A DNA stretch of 64,000 bases from Juglans regia (GCF_001411555.2 NC_049914.1:16674298-16738297); one strand, 5' to 3'. Counted from the first letter of the stretch, positions 1 through 11,103 are shown. The notes: generated by a model from the sequence alone, not told the origin. Made by a program: numbers and translations.

Positions 1-1985
1 GGCTTCTGGACAAAGACTGAACCTAGAGAAAACTACTATCATGTTTAGCAGGAACACAGCAAGGGCCACTCAAGAGTACATCTTGTCAATAGCTGGAATG
101 AGGTCAGCAAAGCCATATGAAAAGTATTTGGGCTTGCCTTCTGTTGTGGGTAAACATAGATTAAGATCCTTCAATGGCATTCTGGACAACATCAGATTGA
201 GACTTAGCAACTTCAAGGTTCGAGCATTATCACAGGCTGGGAAAGAAATATTTGTGAAATCAGTCATACAATCCCTCCCTACATACACTATGAGTGTGTT
301 TAAGTTACCAAAAACTTTACTTCAAGCCATAAACAGAGTTATACAAAACTTCTGGTGGGGCCAACAAGACAAGGAAAACAAGATTCACTAGATCTCATGG
401 AAGAGAATGGGGCAAGCCAAATCAGAAGGGGGCTTGGGTTTCAGGGATTTAGAGTGTTTCAACATGGCAATGCTTGCTAAACAGTGTTGGAGAATTATCC
501 AAGACCCCAACACCCTAGTTGCCAAAGTCCTCAAAGCCAAATACTACCCCTTCCTGACTTTTCAGACAGCAAAGCTTGGCTTTAAACCCTCATTTGTATG
601 GAGGAGCTTGTTGGCTGCAAGGCATGTAATCGAGGCTGGATCTTTCTGGAGGGTAGGCACTGGGTTAGAAATCAACATATGGGGAGATAAATGGCTGGAC
701 CATGCTAACCCAAGGAGGGTTACCAGCCCAGTGAAGAACCTAGAGGGGAATGCTAAAGTTGCAGCTCTAATGGACCCTGAGTTAAAGATGTGGAACCAAG
801 ACCTGATTCAAGCTACCTTTGAGGAGAGGGAAGCTCAATTGATCCTGGAGACCCCCATCAGTACTATGACTACCAGGGATAGAATCATATGGCATGGTAC
901 AAAGGATGGCTCATTCTCGGTGAAGAGTGCTTACCACTTGGTTAAGGACAGGGAGATGGCAAATCATGGGCAAGCTTCAACCAACAATGGTCTCAAGGAG
1001 GTTTGGAAAAAAATTTGGAAGATGGACGTCACACTAGGAGACAAAACCTTTCTATGGAGAGCCTGCCAGGAGGCTCTTCCCACTCAGTCCAACCTGTTTA
1101 AAAAGAAAGTGGTGAGTGATCCATTATGCCCAATCTGCAATAGGGAAGAGGAAAGTGTGCAACATGTGCTGTGGAGCTGTGAAGCAACAAAGGATGTGTG
1201 GAGTCAGTGCTCCAAAAAGCTACAGAAATGCTCCATTTCTAGCTCCTCAATGTTAACACTTTTTGATACATTGACTGATGCACTGAATCAAGAGGAACTA
1301 CAAGAGTTCGTGATTGCAGCAAGGAGGATCTGGTGGAGAAGGAACTCTTTCATTTTCAAGAAAGGATTTACACATCCAAACGATATTGTTAGAGAGGCAA
1401 GAACTACTCTAAACATGATGGCAGAAAAGAAAACAGACCAGTGCAATACCCAAGCCTCTCCCACGGTGATTCATTGGAAAGCTCCTCCAATGGACTGGTA
1501 CAAAGTTAACTGGGATGGGGCAGTGGACAAAGTTAAGGGGCTGATTGGAATAGGAGTGGTGATAAGAGACAGGTCGGGGCAGGTTATTGCAACATTGAGA
1601 CAGAAGGAAAAGCTCTACCCTGACCCTCTACTAGCTGAATCATACGGGGCTCTTCAAGCTGTGAAACTGGCCAGGGAGATTGGTCTGCATCAGGTCATAC
1701 TCGAAGGTGATTCAATGCAAGTCACCAAAGCATTGGTTGAAGACAGAGAAGCATTGAGTAGTTCAAGCATGTTTTGTATTGAAGCTAGACATTTCCTTAA
1801 GCAGTTTGAAAAATGGGAAGTCACTCATGTTAGAAGGAATGGCAATCACATAGCCCATTTACTTGCAAAAAATGCTCTTAGCATTTCTGATCAGATTGTA
1901 ACTATGGAGGATACTCCATCTTGTATTGCTGACTTGATTTAATGGAATGGTTTAAGGTTTTACTCAAAAAAAAAAAAAAAAAAAA
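1..1985 (+). mobile_element. LINE (non-LTR retrotransposon), 3' part, window-truncated
   Basis: The window opens inside the reverse transcriptase of a plant L1-type LINE. The element ends in a run of about 20 A at 1966-1985, the expected 3' tail of target-primed reverse transcription. The 5' part lies outside the window, so no target duplication can be matched. The sequence after the tail starts TAGCTGACTC and belongs to a different context. Confidence 0.9.
2..1942 (+). pseudogene. LINE ORF2 C-terminus: RT thumb, zf-RVT and RNase H
   Basis: The frame is open from base 2 to the stop at 1940-1942, apart from one TAG at 389-391. That TAG falls where related proteins carry Trp (context KIH-stop-ISWK), so it is probably a single G-to-A change. 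Order: end of RT (SGQRLNLEK, GLPSVVGK), the WWG region, GGLGFRDL, the zf-RVT segment with CPICNREEESVQHVLWSC, then an RNase H domain. In RNase H the acidic positions WDGA, AESYGAL and EGDS are visible, with RNGNHIAHLLAKNAL at the end. The product would reverse-transcribe the element's own RNA. One stop in nearly 2 kb suggests a fairly recent copy. The domain identity is certain; activity is not expected. Confidence 0.92.
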
Positions 1986-2198
1986 TAGCTGACTCATAGA
2001 CTAAAAACAATGATGTGCCTAGGTTGTTACCAGAATCAATTCTGATCTCGAGCCAAGTTTCCGTTGAGTATTTTGGGGAGACATGATGAATGCATCTATT
2101 TACTACAGAGGTCCATGAGAACACAAGGGGATAATGATGCAACTGAGGCGATTGCAACCAATCGATTCCCATATGTTGTTGCTACATTAGCCACTAAG
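1986..2198. other. Anonymous flank between LINE tail and G1
   Basis: There is no recognisable gene. A frame from ATG 2064 (MSILGRHDECIYLL) runs to the G1 target site. With G1 and one GAAGG copy removed, it would continue into 23654-23810, ending in an acidic stretch (ELESLDEESDEDRPRE) after one stop codon. This may be a relic of a coding sequence split by G1. I do not recognise the protein. Confidence 0.35.
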
Positions 2199-2203
2199 GA
2201 AGG
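2199..2203. repeat. Target site duplication of G1 (left), GAAGG
   Basis: GAAGG lies directly before the left LTR (TGTTAACG...). The same five bases follow the far LTR end at 23649-23653. This match defines the outer limits of a 21.4-kb nested insertion. Confidence 0.85.
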
Positions 2204-2886
2204 TGTTAACGTCATATTTTGCATACCTTTGTACCAAGTTCCAATAACTCAGGTCTTTCGAAATGGGCTTGCAAAAGATAAGAGAGAAGGTAACTAGGAG
2301 AGGGGAGCCTTGGGGCTTGGGAGTCTCCGATGCCAAAATTAGTAAATATTTTTGAAAGTTAGTAAATAAGTAAAAGAGTTTAGGGATCAGAGAGCGTTTT
2401 CTCATACTTAAGACTTGCTATTTATACCATAAGCCTGAGGGGACAGATCGTGTCTGCCCCCATGAAGTCTACATCCTTTGTATTGCTCCATGTGTCAAAG
2501 TCCTTTAATGAGGTGTGGCTCTACGACGGCGTCATTAATGTGACGTGTAGCCCGAGTAGTGGTACCATTAATGCAGTGTGGTTTTTCGATTTCCTTCTCC
2601 CAGACAGTATCCTTGGTGGTCCGTCGATATCCTTTCTGTTAGAAGATCGAGGGTTCCCCGCACATTACCCCCACGATGTGGATGAGCACTCGAGAGCTAG
2701 ACACTACTTGAGGGGCCTTCAGATTGACGAGTCCCATCATCTGTAGCACACTTCCTCCTGCAGGTTGCGTCTAGAGGACCCTACCCATGGGCTGGGTTGG
2801 AGACTTTGTTCCTTTTGGCTGGGCCTTTGGTCTTAATTCCCTTAGCTTTCATTCATAGGCCCACTAGGTCTAAGGGGAACTTTACA
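2204..2886 (-). repeat. G1 3' LTR (left)
   Basis: It runs from TGTTAACG to CTTTACA, about 683 bp, and aligns along its length with the split right LTR; for example the segments containing GGGATCAGAGAGC and GTCCGTCGATATCC occur in both. A pyrimidine run (TTCTCTCC, 2889-2896) follows it, which is a polypurine tract on the element's own strand. The two LTRs differ at many positions, so the insertion is not recent. Confidence 0.85.
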
Positions 2887-3148
2887 CATTCTCTCCACCG
2901 GACGAGTACGGTTGGAATTTATCATCATTTAAACCCCCAAAAGTGATCCTTTTGTGCTGAAACTCGTCGTTGTGCCCCCATGCTCGATTTGCCTTTTGAT
3001 GATTCTTGACTTCTTTTCAAGCTCATTAATGTTGAGGGTGCTGGCTCTTCGCATTCCGTTGCTTCATGGATTACACTTCTAGGATTCAAAGCGTCTCATA
3101 CTTTTCCCTTCTGCCATGAGGTGTGGGAGACCAACCATCGCCTTTCCC

Positions 3149-3158
3149 CTATATAAAG
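3149..3158 (+). promoter_or_regulatory. TATA box, first copy
   Basis: CTATATAAAG follows a pyrimidine-rich stretch and precedes a long CT-rich leader-like region, as in plant core promoters. It faces the accessory gene and is antisense to gag. It is duplicated exactly at 3522-3531. Promoter function is inferred. Confidence 0.5.
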
Positions 3159-3495
3159 TCAGAATTATGGTTTTCTTTTCATTATGCTGCAGCCTTTTTT
3201 GCCATTCTCGTTTTTTCCACTTTTCTTTCCTTTGCTCAAACTTCTTTCCATCCTTCACTATCTTACACGTCGGCAGTGATAGCCTCTAAAAAGTCCACTC
3301 AACCTAACATTTTTGGTGGAGGTGACACCGATGTTGGGCTGTTCTTCATCATTTAAACCCCCCTTACTACTGAAGCCGGGATCCTTTTGCTGACATGTGC
3401 ATGGCTCCGAAGTTCAGGGAAACTTCGGAGCCATGCACATGGATTACACTTCTAGGATTCAAAGCGTCTCATACTTTTCCCTTCTGCCATGAGGT

Positions 3496-4803
3496 GTGGG
3501 AGACCAACCATCGCCTTTCCCCTATATAAAGTCAGAATTATGGTTTTCTTTTCATTATGCTGCAGCCTTTTTTGCCATTCTCGTTTTTTCCACTTTTCTT
3601 TCCTTTGCTCAAACTTCTTTCCATCCTTCACTATCTTACACGTCGGCAGTGATAGCCTCCAAAAAGTCCACTCAACCTAACATTTTTGGTGGAGGTGACA
3701 CCGATGTTGGGCTGTTCTTTAGGGGTAGTTGTTGGTGTTCAAATGCTTGGGTGTCGATGCTGGCCTCATTGGCATTCACTTACCAGGTACCGGACTCGGT
3801 GTTTTTTGAGTTTACTGGTTCCAATGAGGGTGTCGTTGACGCTGGGGACCATTCCACACGAGTGACTCTATTCCCTTCCATGTTTTCGTGCGGCCTGAGG
3901 CTGCCTCTCCCCTGCCCTATTCGCGACCTTCTTGACTGTCTTGGTTTGGCCCCGTCCCAATTGCATTCGAATACTTGGAGGCTTTTGATTTGTTATAACA
4001 TTATCTGGCGGCATGCTTTGCTGGAATCAAACCCAGACGATGTGGACCTTACCGATCGTGAGTTTCTCCTTACTCATAAGGTGCTACGGCAAAAGGGGAA
4101 CAACTGCACTTTCAAGGTGATACATGCCCTGGTTAACTTGGAGTCGACGTATCACAAGGTGAAGGATTGGTTTACAAAGTTCTTCTTTTTTTCTAGCCGG
4201 GGGTGGAAGTTCCCGGTAGGCCAAGTGAGTCGTCGCGAGTTTTCGATTCGGAAGAACTGCGGGAGGGTCTCGGAGGACAAGGCTATGCGTCTATCGGCTA
4301 CTTCCAACGAGGCACTACGTATTGCGATTGTCCGAGAATGGGTGCAGAAGAATCCTGATGACATCTTCTCTGAAGTCTTTCTTTCCAAGGAGAGCGTAAG
4401 AGATTATCTACCTCCCTTTGGCCACATTCCTTCTGACGATAGGGTGACCGTGGCCCAGACTCAGGATTGTTCCTACTCGAAAGGGCCCTTGGACCCTTCT
4501 CCGCCAGGTAAGGGGAAGAAGCCTCGTCCAGAGGGTGCCCAGGTTGACAGCAGGCCCCCTTCTAGAGCTTTGATTCCTCCATGGCAGGAGTCAGTTACCC
4601 CAGAGGTCTGCCGCCCCATTGCCTTGGCGACTCTAATGAAGGTGTCGGCGAGGGGACCAGCCGATGATCCCCCTGTGACATCACTGCAAGCTGTTACTGC
4701 TGAGGTATCCACGGACGAGATCGAGATGGATGCCCTAATTCAAGACATCTTTGCTGCCGAGGTTCTTGGGCAAGCTGATGAGGAGCAACATTCTTCTTCA
4801 TGA
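3496..4803 (+). pseudogene. Antisense accessory ORF of G1 (plant 'putative gypsy-type transposon' protein)
   Basis: The open frame of 435 codons begins at a GTG, and no ATG occurs until codon 88 (3757). Codon 53 is ATA directly before ASKKSTQPN, so a start codon changed from ATG to ATA is plausible; the earlier part overlaps the TATA box and leader. The body shows features of the plant accessory proteins I associate with Pfam Transposase_28: LPCPIRDLLDCLGLAPSQL, the RLLICYNIIW segment, and FFFSSRGWKFP. A Pro-rich, acidic C-terminus follows. It runs opposite to gag, as reported for accessory genes of some Tat-group elements. The function of this family is not known to me. The frame is long and unbroken, but it probably lacks its start and its continuation beyond 4803. 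Confidence 0.6.
3522..3531 (+). promoter_or_regulatory. TATA box, second copy
   Basis: This CTATATAAAG is identical to the copy at 3149-3158 and lies in the second unit of the duplication. It is the nearer candidate to the accessory ORF, placing a start of transcription near 3555 by the usual spacing (inference). Confidence 0.5.
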
Positions 4804-6029
4804 ATTTCTCCACCTTCTTCATCTCACTCTACCGTCGGTAGCCACTCCTTTGGGGATGAGGCTGCTAACGAGGGGGCGACAACTGCAACTTCCAGCAACC
4901 GTGCAGAGATGGAGGGTCACACGAGAGGCAAATCCCTTTTGGATGTTGTAGTTTCTCGGGTTCGAGGAGCCTAGTCAACGACCCGCCCATCCAGGCAGAG
5001 CACTAAATGGGGGATGATTCCCTTATGGATATTATAGTCAGCGTGTGTTTGGAGGGTCTGTACAACGAGCCGCCTTCCTAGGCGAAGTGCCCAATGGAGG
5101 GTGATCCCCTTCTGAATGTTGTAATCGACTCCGGTCCGGGTGGTTCGTGTGAAGGCCTGCCCAACCTCTCCTCCCGAGGTAGTCGTGCAATCGTTTGAGG
5201 CCGAGGGCCCAGTAGAAGTTATTCCTCGTTTGTCTTGGTTGGAAACGGGAGGGAGCCTTGTGGAGGCCATAAGTCATGTCGTCAAGTGTTTATCTGGCTT
5301 TTTCCATGAGGTCCGGTCGTTTCTTTCTATCTTTTTCCTTCTTCTTGCCTTTTAGTCTTCCTTTACTGATTGTTGTATGTCGACTTTTCTTAATTGTAAG
5401 GGTACCTCTCAACTGACAGCTTTTATTGTGGACTGCTAAGAGGCTGTTGTGCAAGAGAACCTGGGCCTCCATTCGATGACTAACACCTCCCTTCGCTATG
5501 CTCGCGGAGAAAGGGAAGAGGGGAAGCTGCTGGAGCGCGAGTTGGAGAGGATGCGGCTTGACCTGACAGATGAGTGCAGGAAGGCTAGGAAGTTGGAGCG
5601 CCGTTAGAAGAAGATCAAGAGGAAGGCGAGGGAAGAGAGGGAATAATTGGAGCGGCTTAACCTAAGTATTCGGGATGACTTATCCCAAGTAGAGGAGGTT
5701 GCCAGGATAAACAACTAAAGTTGTTCTCGAAAGTTCGTGACCAAGTGTGGGGTCACAGGCTTGCTGGGGGCCATAGGTCGATGTGGGACCACCTCTTGGG
5801 GAGTTTGGAGTTGCGTTCGCAGTCCTTGACAAATTATATGCAAGGCCTTAATCTTGTTGACATTCCTACAAACAATGCGATCTTTAGATTTGGCCGCAAC
5901 CTGGGGAAGAAAGAGATGCTTGATGCTTTCCCAAGTCCAGTTGTTCCCGGCCCAGCCGCTCTAGGGCCAGGTGATCCTACTTCGAGATTGGTGCTCCCGG
6001 CGCTAAGTCTTGACGATTTCATGCCTTAG
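4804..6029 (+). pseudogene. Degenerate 3' part of the accessory gene, with coiled coil
   Basis: After the stop at 4801-4803 the same strand keeps coding character in pieces. Around 5505-5718 a Lys/Arg/Glu-rich, heptad-like stretch appears (ERELERMRLDLTDECRKARK, then KKIKRKAREERE), broken by TAG and TAA codons. A 102-codon frame at 5721-6029 follows (GLNLVDIPTNNAIFRFGR, then a Pro-rich tail ending LSLDDFMP). A long coiled coil followed by a Pro-rich end is usual in these accessory proteins. I infer one decayed gene from about 3650 to 6029. Confidence 0.45.
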
Positions 6030-6814
6030 CTTCCCGGGGTTGCTGCGGCTCCTTTGTTTTATTCTTCATTTTCTTTCCTTTTTGGCCGAATGTATGTACC
6101 TGCATTTTGTCGCCCAATGACTTGTATATGAAGTTAATTGATGAAGATACCTTGTTCTTTTGCCATATCAAGTTGCCCATTACACTTTCTTTTGTGCATT
6201 TTCTCCTTTCTCACTTTTTATTTTTTTTGGTGACCGGCTTGGGGGAATTTCTGTGGGGGACTTGCCCACCTTGCTAGCAGGGCGTTCCTTCATTTGTGCT
6301 ACGCTCGTTTGCCTTTTTTGGAAAGTCATCCTCCCGAGACCTCCCTGTGATCCTTCTTGATGATGCCTTCTTAATTTTTTGTAGTACCTACTGGCTTTAG
6401 TTGTGTACCATTGCACTAGTTGTTTTGTTGACCGTATCTAGCTTTGTTATCTGTATATTCCCTTTTCTGCCATTTCATTCTTTTTTCTTGTGTGGCCGGC
6501 CTAGGGAGTTGGCCACAAGGATTCACCATATAGGACTTTACGGTCCACCCTACTGGTGCCCGGCCTATATTTGACAACGTTGCTAGCCTGCGACCTTCCA
6601 GTTTGTGCCGCTTTCGTCTGCCTTGGTCATGTAGTCGTTCTCCTGGGGCCTTAATGACTTTTCCTTGTGAAGCCGGCGTTCTCTACATTCTCCTTGTGCT
6701 GGTTTTCTTTATTTTTTTTGTTCGTCTTCCATTCACGTTTTACCCCACTTGGTTCTTCTATTCTTCCACTTTCATCCTTCCTTTATCGTGCAATCTTCCA
6801 GTGGGGCTAATCCC
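6030..6814. other. Gene-free T-rich segment of G1
   Basis: This is the region beyond the accessory gene, T- and C-rich on the plus strand, with no frame showing recognisable motifs. It may contain the 3' untranslated part of the accessory transcript. Nothing else is seen. Confidence 0.5.
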
Positions 6815-8700
6815 ATGACCCGCTGTGGGGAGACAAGACGACCTTAGGCTTGACTTGCCTCCTGCATTTGCGGCGAGGAAGGCTGCCTGGACAGTTTGGA
6901 ATTATACCCATCTACCTTCATTTAGCATTTTGTATCCATCCTGCTTTCAAAATTAGGATGTTATCATTATTCTTTTGGGGACAGTAGGTTAATGTTGCAA
7001 ACCTTAGTCTTTCAGCTTGTATTGCCCCATGTTTGTTGTTTTCTGCCATGCTGCTATTGTCCGTGCTATTGATGTCTGTGCCTTTTGCTCTAGTATTTGG
7101 GTGGTTCATAGACTCGACCCACTCTCCACCAGGGAGAGGTCAGGACACCTTAGGTCGACCTGCCTCTTTAAGGAGGTAATTTCCTTGGTTGGCTGTTGGC
7201 TGGTTTGTCCTTGAGTTGTGGTGAGTATTTGGGCATTCTGTGACTGGCCTCACTTCTGCTCATTGACAATGTGTAGCTTCCTGTGTGATGCCTTTTCCTT
7301 TTTGGAGATTCTATTTACATCGGATAGTTGAATGACTAAGCCCGCACTCCATTGGGGAGAGATCGGGATGCCTAAAGTCAATCCGCCCCTTTTGGTTCCT
7401 CAAGGAGGTAACTTCTTCGGACGGCCGTGCGGCCAGTCCGCTCTTTCACCATGATTGGAGTCGGGGTAGATATTTGGGTAGCCTAAAGGCAGAACCCATT
7501 ATCCACTGTGGGAGAATCTGAGCAGCCTTCGTCTTAACTCGCCCCTGTTATCCCTCGAGGAGGTAGTTTTTAAGGCAGTTTGAGACTGAACTCGCTCCCG
7601 CTCCCGCTCCCGCTTGTTGACATCACAGGGAAATGTAAGATTTTGGGCCAAGCTGGTGTTGAACCCACCCTTTGTTCGCAGTAGAGGTCTGGATAAGTCT
7701 TTGGGCCGCCTAAAGGCTAGACCCGCTCTCCTCTGCCGGAGGGTCCGAGTGGCCTTTGGCTCAACTCGTCCCTATTACCCCACGAGGAGGTAATGTTTTG
7801 GACAGTTTGTAACTAGACCCGCTCCCGCCTGTTGACGCTTACGAGGAAGGTAAAGTTTTTTTTTATTTCGGGTAGCTAAGGACTAACCTGCACTCCATCG
7901 CAGGAGGACAAGGCAACCTTTAGACCTACATTTCCCTGTGGTATCCCACGAGGAGGTAAGTTCAGACAGCGATATAGCTGGTTCACTTTTCACCGCGATA
8001 AGAGTCAAGGTAAGTTGTTCGGGTCCCTTAGGGGGGATGACTTGCTCTCCATCATGGGAGGGGTAGAACAGTCTTCGGCTTAGTTCTCCCATTTGACCCC
8101 ACGGGAGGTACATTGTTCGGACAGTTTGAGACTAGACCCACACCTGCTTGTTGGTATTGCAGGGAAGGTACGTGTTGGGTTAGGCTAGCGCTGATCCCCC
8201 TCTTTGTTGCGGCAGAGGTTGGTGTAAGTTATTCGGGCCACCGGGCAGACCCACCCTCCCGGACGTGGAGGTTGAGTTGCCTGCTCACCTATCATTCTTC
8301 TTGGGGAGGTAAGTTGTTCAGACAGTTTTTGATTGGATTCGTACCCGCCTGTTGACACTCGTAAGGAAGGTAAGCCTTCATCTTTGGGCCACCGAGGGCT
8401 GACCTGCACTCTTCCATGAGAGGGATAAGGCAACCCTTTGGCCTACCTTCAACTTTGGTATCCCGTGAGGGGGGTAAGTTATTTGGACAGCAATGTGGCT
8501 GGTCAGCTCTTCTCTGTGATGGGGGTCGAGTTAAACTATTTGGGCTATCGGGGGCAAGTTCCTCTCTCCATCATGGGAGGGATAGAGTGGCCTTTGGCCT
8601 AGCCCTTCCCTTTGACCCTGTGAGAGGTATGTTGTTCGGGTAGTTTGGGATTAGACCCACTCTCGCCTGCTGACATCGCAGGGAAGGTAAACTTTAATCC
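6815..8700. repeat. Imperfect tandem-repeat array in G1
   Basis: Short blocks recur: GAGGAGGTAA-like (7558, 7783, 7949, 8305), TGTTGAC...GGAAGGTAA-like (7615, 7831, 8352, 8669), and GACC(C/T)GCACTCC...GGGAG-like. They form a larger unit that starts near 7332, 7880 and 8396, a period of about 515-540 bp, with looser sub-copies back to about 6815. The array lies between the protease and the accessory gene, in the position where Tat and Ogre elements are known to carry tandem repeats. No coding frame is credible here. Confidence 0.75.
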
Positions 8701-9217
8701 ATTGATGTCTTGTTGGCGCTTTGCTGATAATGTGGAAGTTCGAAGTAGACATTTTGTACCATCCTAAAAAACCATGTTTTTCATTAAACCTCAAGAAATT
8801 ACACATTTGAGAAAATTATATTACAAGATAAAGGGAAACAAAGTTTCCAGCCAGGGAGGTTGTCGTTCATTCTTCCTTTTAAGGCCATGCACCCCTTCAC
8901 CCCCCCCTCGAGCTTGGTAGGGTGAGTCCCAAACAAAGGCCTACAATGGATCTTCAAGTGGTGCATGGCCTATTCTTTCCCAACCGTGCCATCCTAGGTA
9001 AGCCCACCATCCTTCTACTTTAGCTCTTGGACGTAACATTCTCTTGCCAAGACCTATTCGCCTCAGACTTCACTCACTCCTTGAGGAGTTAGGAACTTCA
9101 TTTTGAGGTGGTAGGTCAATGTGACAGCTCGCAAGCTGTTGAGGGTAGGCCTTCCAATGATGGTGTTTTATGTTGACGGGGTCCTTACTACCAGAAAGTC
9201 AACCATGACAGGAGCTG
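8701..9217. other. Gene-free segment between tandem array and protease
   Basis: On the minus strand this lies just after the protease, where RT would begin in a complete element. A few frame fragments in 9000-9217 may continue protease-like sequence, but no RT motif is seen. This marks the deletion point of pol. Confidence 0.5.
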
Positions 9218-9664
9218 CTACCGGTGAGGATTGACAATGTGATGGTTCCCACAGGCTGAACCACACTTTCGAAGAAGCCTTTCAATGGCATGGGGGCCAG
9301 TTGCAGCCAAGTAGCATCTATTCCCATTCTGGTGAAGGCCCCCCCAGAACAAGATGTTCACATAACTCCCGTTGTCAATAAAGATTTTGCGGGTGGTGAA
9401 GTTGGTGATGAGCATAGTAACCACCAATGCATTGTCATAGGGGTACAGGACCACTTCCTCGTCAGCCTTTGAAAAGGAGATAACAAGGGTAGGCTCACCC
9501 CTTCGATGCTTGGAGGGATGGTATTCGGCCAAGTACACTTCGTGGTACCAGGCCCACCTGGCGTGCGCTTTTCTGCTCAAGGAGGTAGCACCCCCACCCA
9601 TTAATCCTCCTGCTATGGTTTGAATTTCTCTGAGTGGAGGTCCCCCTTGTTGCAGTTCCAGCAT
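9218..9664 (-). pseudogene. G1 protease region
   Basis: The frame carries a conserved Tat-type linker (REIQTIAGGLMGGGATSLSR), then LVISFSKADEEVVLYPYDNALVV and the protease active-site context KIFIDNGSYVNILFW, where DNGS replaces the usual DTGS. The product would be a retroviral-type aspartic protease that processes Gag. After GLHQNG the similarity fades and RT does not follow. The frame is separated from gag by shifts. Confidence 0.75.
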
Positions 9665-9745
9665 CGGTGGTCACCGCCAGAGGTTGTCTTCCCTCCTGTG
9701 TCGGTTACCTCAGTCCCTGCTCCTTTCTCTCGACCTTCACCTTCT

Positions 9746-10745
9746 TCATTGCTCCAGTCTCTTGGTTAGGGGGTGGCGTTGCCTTTCCTGCTCCGCATAT
9801 TCCCTCCTCCCTTGCTGGGAGAAGCAATCTTCAGTATTATGTGAGGTGGACCTGTGGTATGTGCAGTTGCAGCGTGCTATACCCCGATCATCCTTTCTTT
9901 GGGCGCTAGAGGTGTCGGCCTCGTGGATGGTGAATGTGGGCCTGTCGACACTCTTCAGGCTCTTCATAACCTTGGTGGCACTTCTAGAAGGAGCCTAAAG
10001 AGTGTCTTCTGCGTTTATGAAGTTATCGGCCTAGTCCATGAATTCTCGCAACGTCACGGGAGTCCTCCTGGCCAGTTCGGCCATGAATTGAGATTGAGGC
10101 CAGACTCCTCCTAGAAGTGCCACCAAGGTTATCTTCTCGTTTTGGTCATCGGTGGTCATGCGCTCCTTGTTGAGCCGGGCTAGGTAGGACTTTAGGCTTT
10201 CGTCCTCCACCTGTTTGATGGTGAGGAGGTATGCCGCCAGATGTCGCCTCATTCGACTAGACATGAACTGAGTCAGAAACAATCTGGCTAACTCGCCAAA
10301 ATTGTCCACTAATCTAGGTGCCAGAGACCCGAACCATACGCGTGCCAGCCTCTTCAGGGTTAGCAAAAATGCTTTGCACGCTACATCTTTGTGTAGGTAG
10401 ACCAGTGCTTGTGAGTAGTTGGTCCACAATTGATGACGTACCCACCTTCCTTGCTTTCTCCTCATATTTTCCTTTAAGATTACAGAGCTCATCCTGCATG
10501 TTCCTCTGCTCCTCTTCCCTATTCGGTCCAGCTTGCGTGTTCTAAGACCCAACATGCTCACTATCGCTGGACTCTGCTCCGCCGTCCCACTCCTGCTGAG
10601 GTTTTATGAATTCCTTGTTTTCTTTTTGAAGTGTTTGCACCTCGTCAGTTAACTTTGTCACCCATTTCTCCATATTTTTCAATCTTACCTCGATGGCGTC
10701 TCCCATGTCTCTTCTAAGTTTTTGGGAACGGGTTGTTGCAGGCAT
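9746..10745 (-). pseudogene. G1 gag
   Basis: It starts at ATG 10745 (MPATTRSQKLRRDMGDAIEV) with a predicted coiled coil up to about 10610. After a frame change the capsid-type Retrotrans_gag segment follows (KAFLLTLKRLARVWFGSLAP, LFLTQFMSSRMRRHLAAYLL, ESLKSYLARLNKE). A TAG interrupts just after LREFMD. The C-terminal part in another frame has a zinc-knuckle-like CNCTYHRSTSHNTEDC (9746-9967). Gag would package the element RNA. At least two shifts and one stop make it non-functional. Confidence 0.8.
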
Positions 10746-10772
10746 GAGAAAGACAAGTAAGATTTATAAGAA

Positions 10773-10789
10773 TCCCACATAGGACGCCA
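10773..10789 (-). promoter_or_regulatory. G1 primer binding site (degenerate)
   Basis: Directly inside the right LTR the minus strand reads TTGGCGTCCTATGTGGGA. It resembles the TGGCGCC...TGTGGGA primer sites of Tat-group elements rather than the TGGTATCAGAG site for initiator Met tRNA. Mismatches show decay. Confidence 0.6.
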
Positions 10790-10790
10790 A

Positions 10791-11103
10791 TGTTAATGTC
10801 GTGTTTCACATACATTTGGGTCAGACTCCGACAACTCAAGTCTTCCAAAATGGGCTTGCAAAAGATGGGAGATATGGTAACTAGGAAAGGGTGGCCTTGA
10901 GGCCAGAGAGTCTCCGATGTCAAAGTTAGTGAATATTCTTGGAAGTTCGTAAATAAGTGAAAGAGTCTAGGGATCAGAGAGCATTTTCTCGTACTTGAGA
11001 CTTGCTATTTATACCACAAGCCTGGGGGTACAGATCGTGTCTGCCCCCATGATCTGTGTCCTTTGTACTATTTCCTGTGTTAGAGGCCTTTAATGCGGCG
11101 TGG
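10791..11103 (-). repeat. G1 5' LTR (right), first part
   Basis: It begins TGTTAATGTC beside the primer site and aligns with the first half of the left LTR as far as AATGCGGCGTGG. Alignment stops there, where X starts. The last five bases, CGTGG (11099-11103), are the target duplication of X. Confidence 0.85.

Larger units (their letters stand above)
2925..3719. repeat. Tandem segmental duplication with a long palindrome
   Basis: Bases 3065-3346 are repeated at 3438-3719 (offset 373) with a single visible difference, TCTAAAAAG against TCCAAAAAG. Both units open with CATCATTTAAACCCCC (near 2930 and at 3347), so the whole is a tandem duplication whose second unit is partly altered. Between them, 3394-3414 and 3421-3441 are perfect inverted repeats (21 bp, six-base loop CAGGGA). 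The second unit begins inside this hairpin. Confidence 0.9.

Noticed and set aside
2450..2746. 98-codon frame in the left LTR of G1
   Set aside because: It lies in LTR sequence; the homologous right LTR does not keep the frame.
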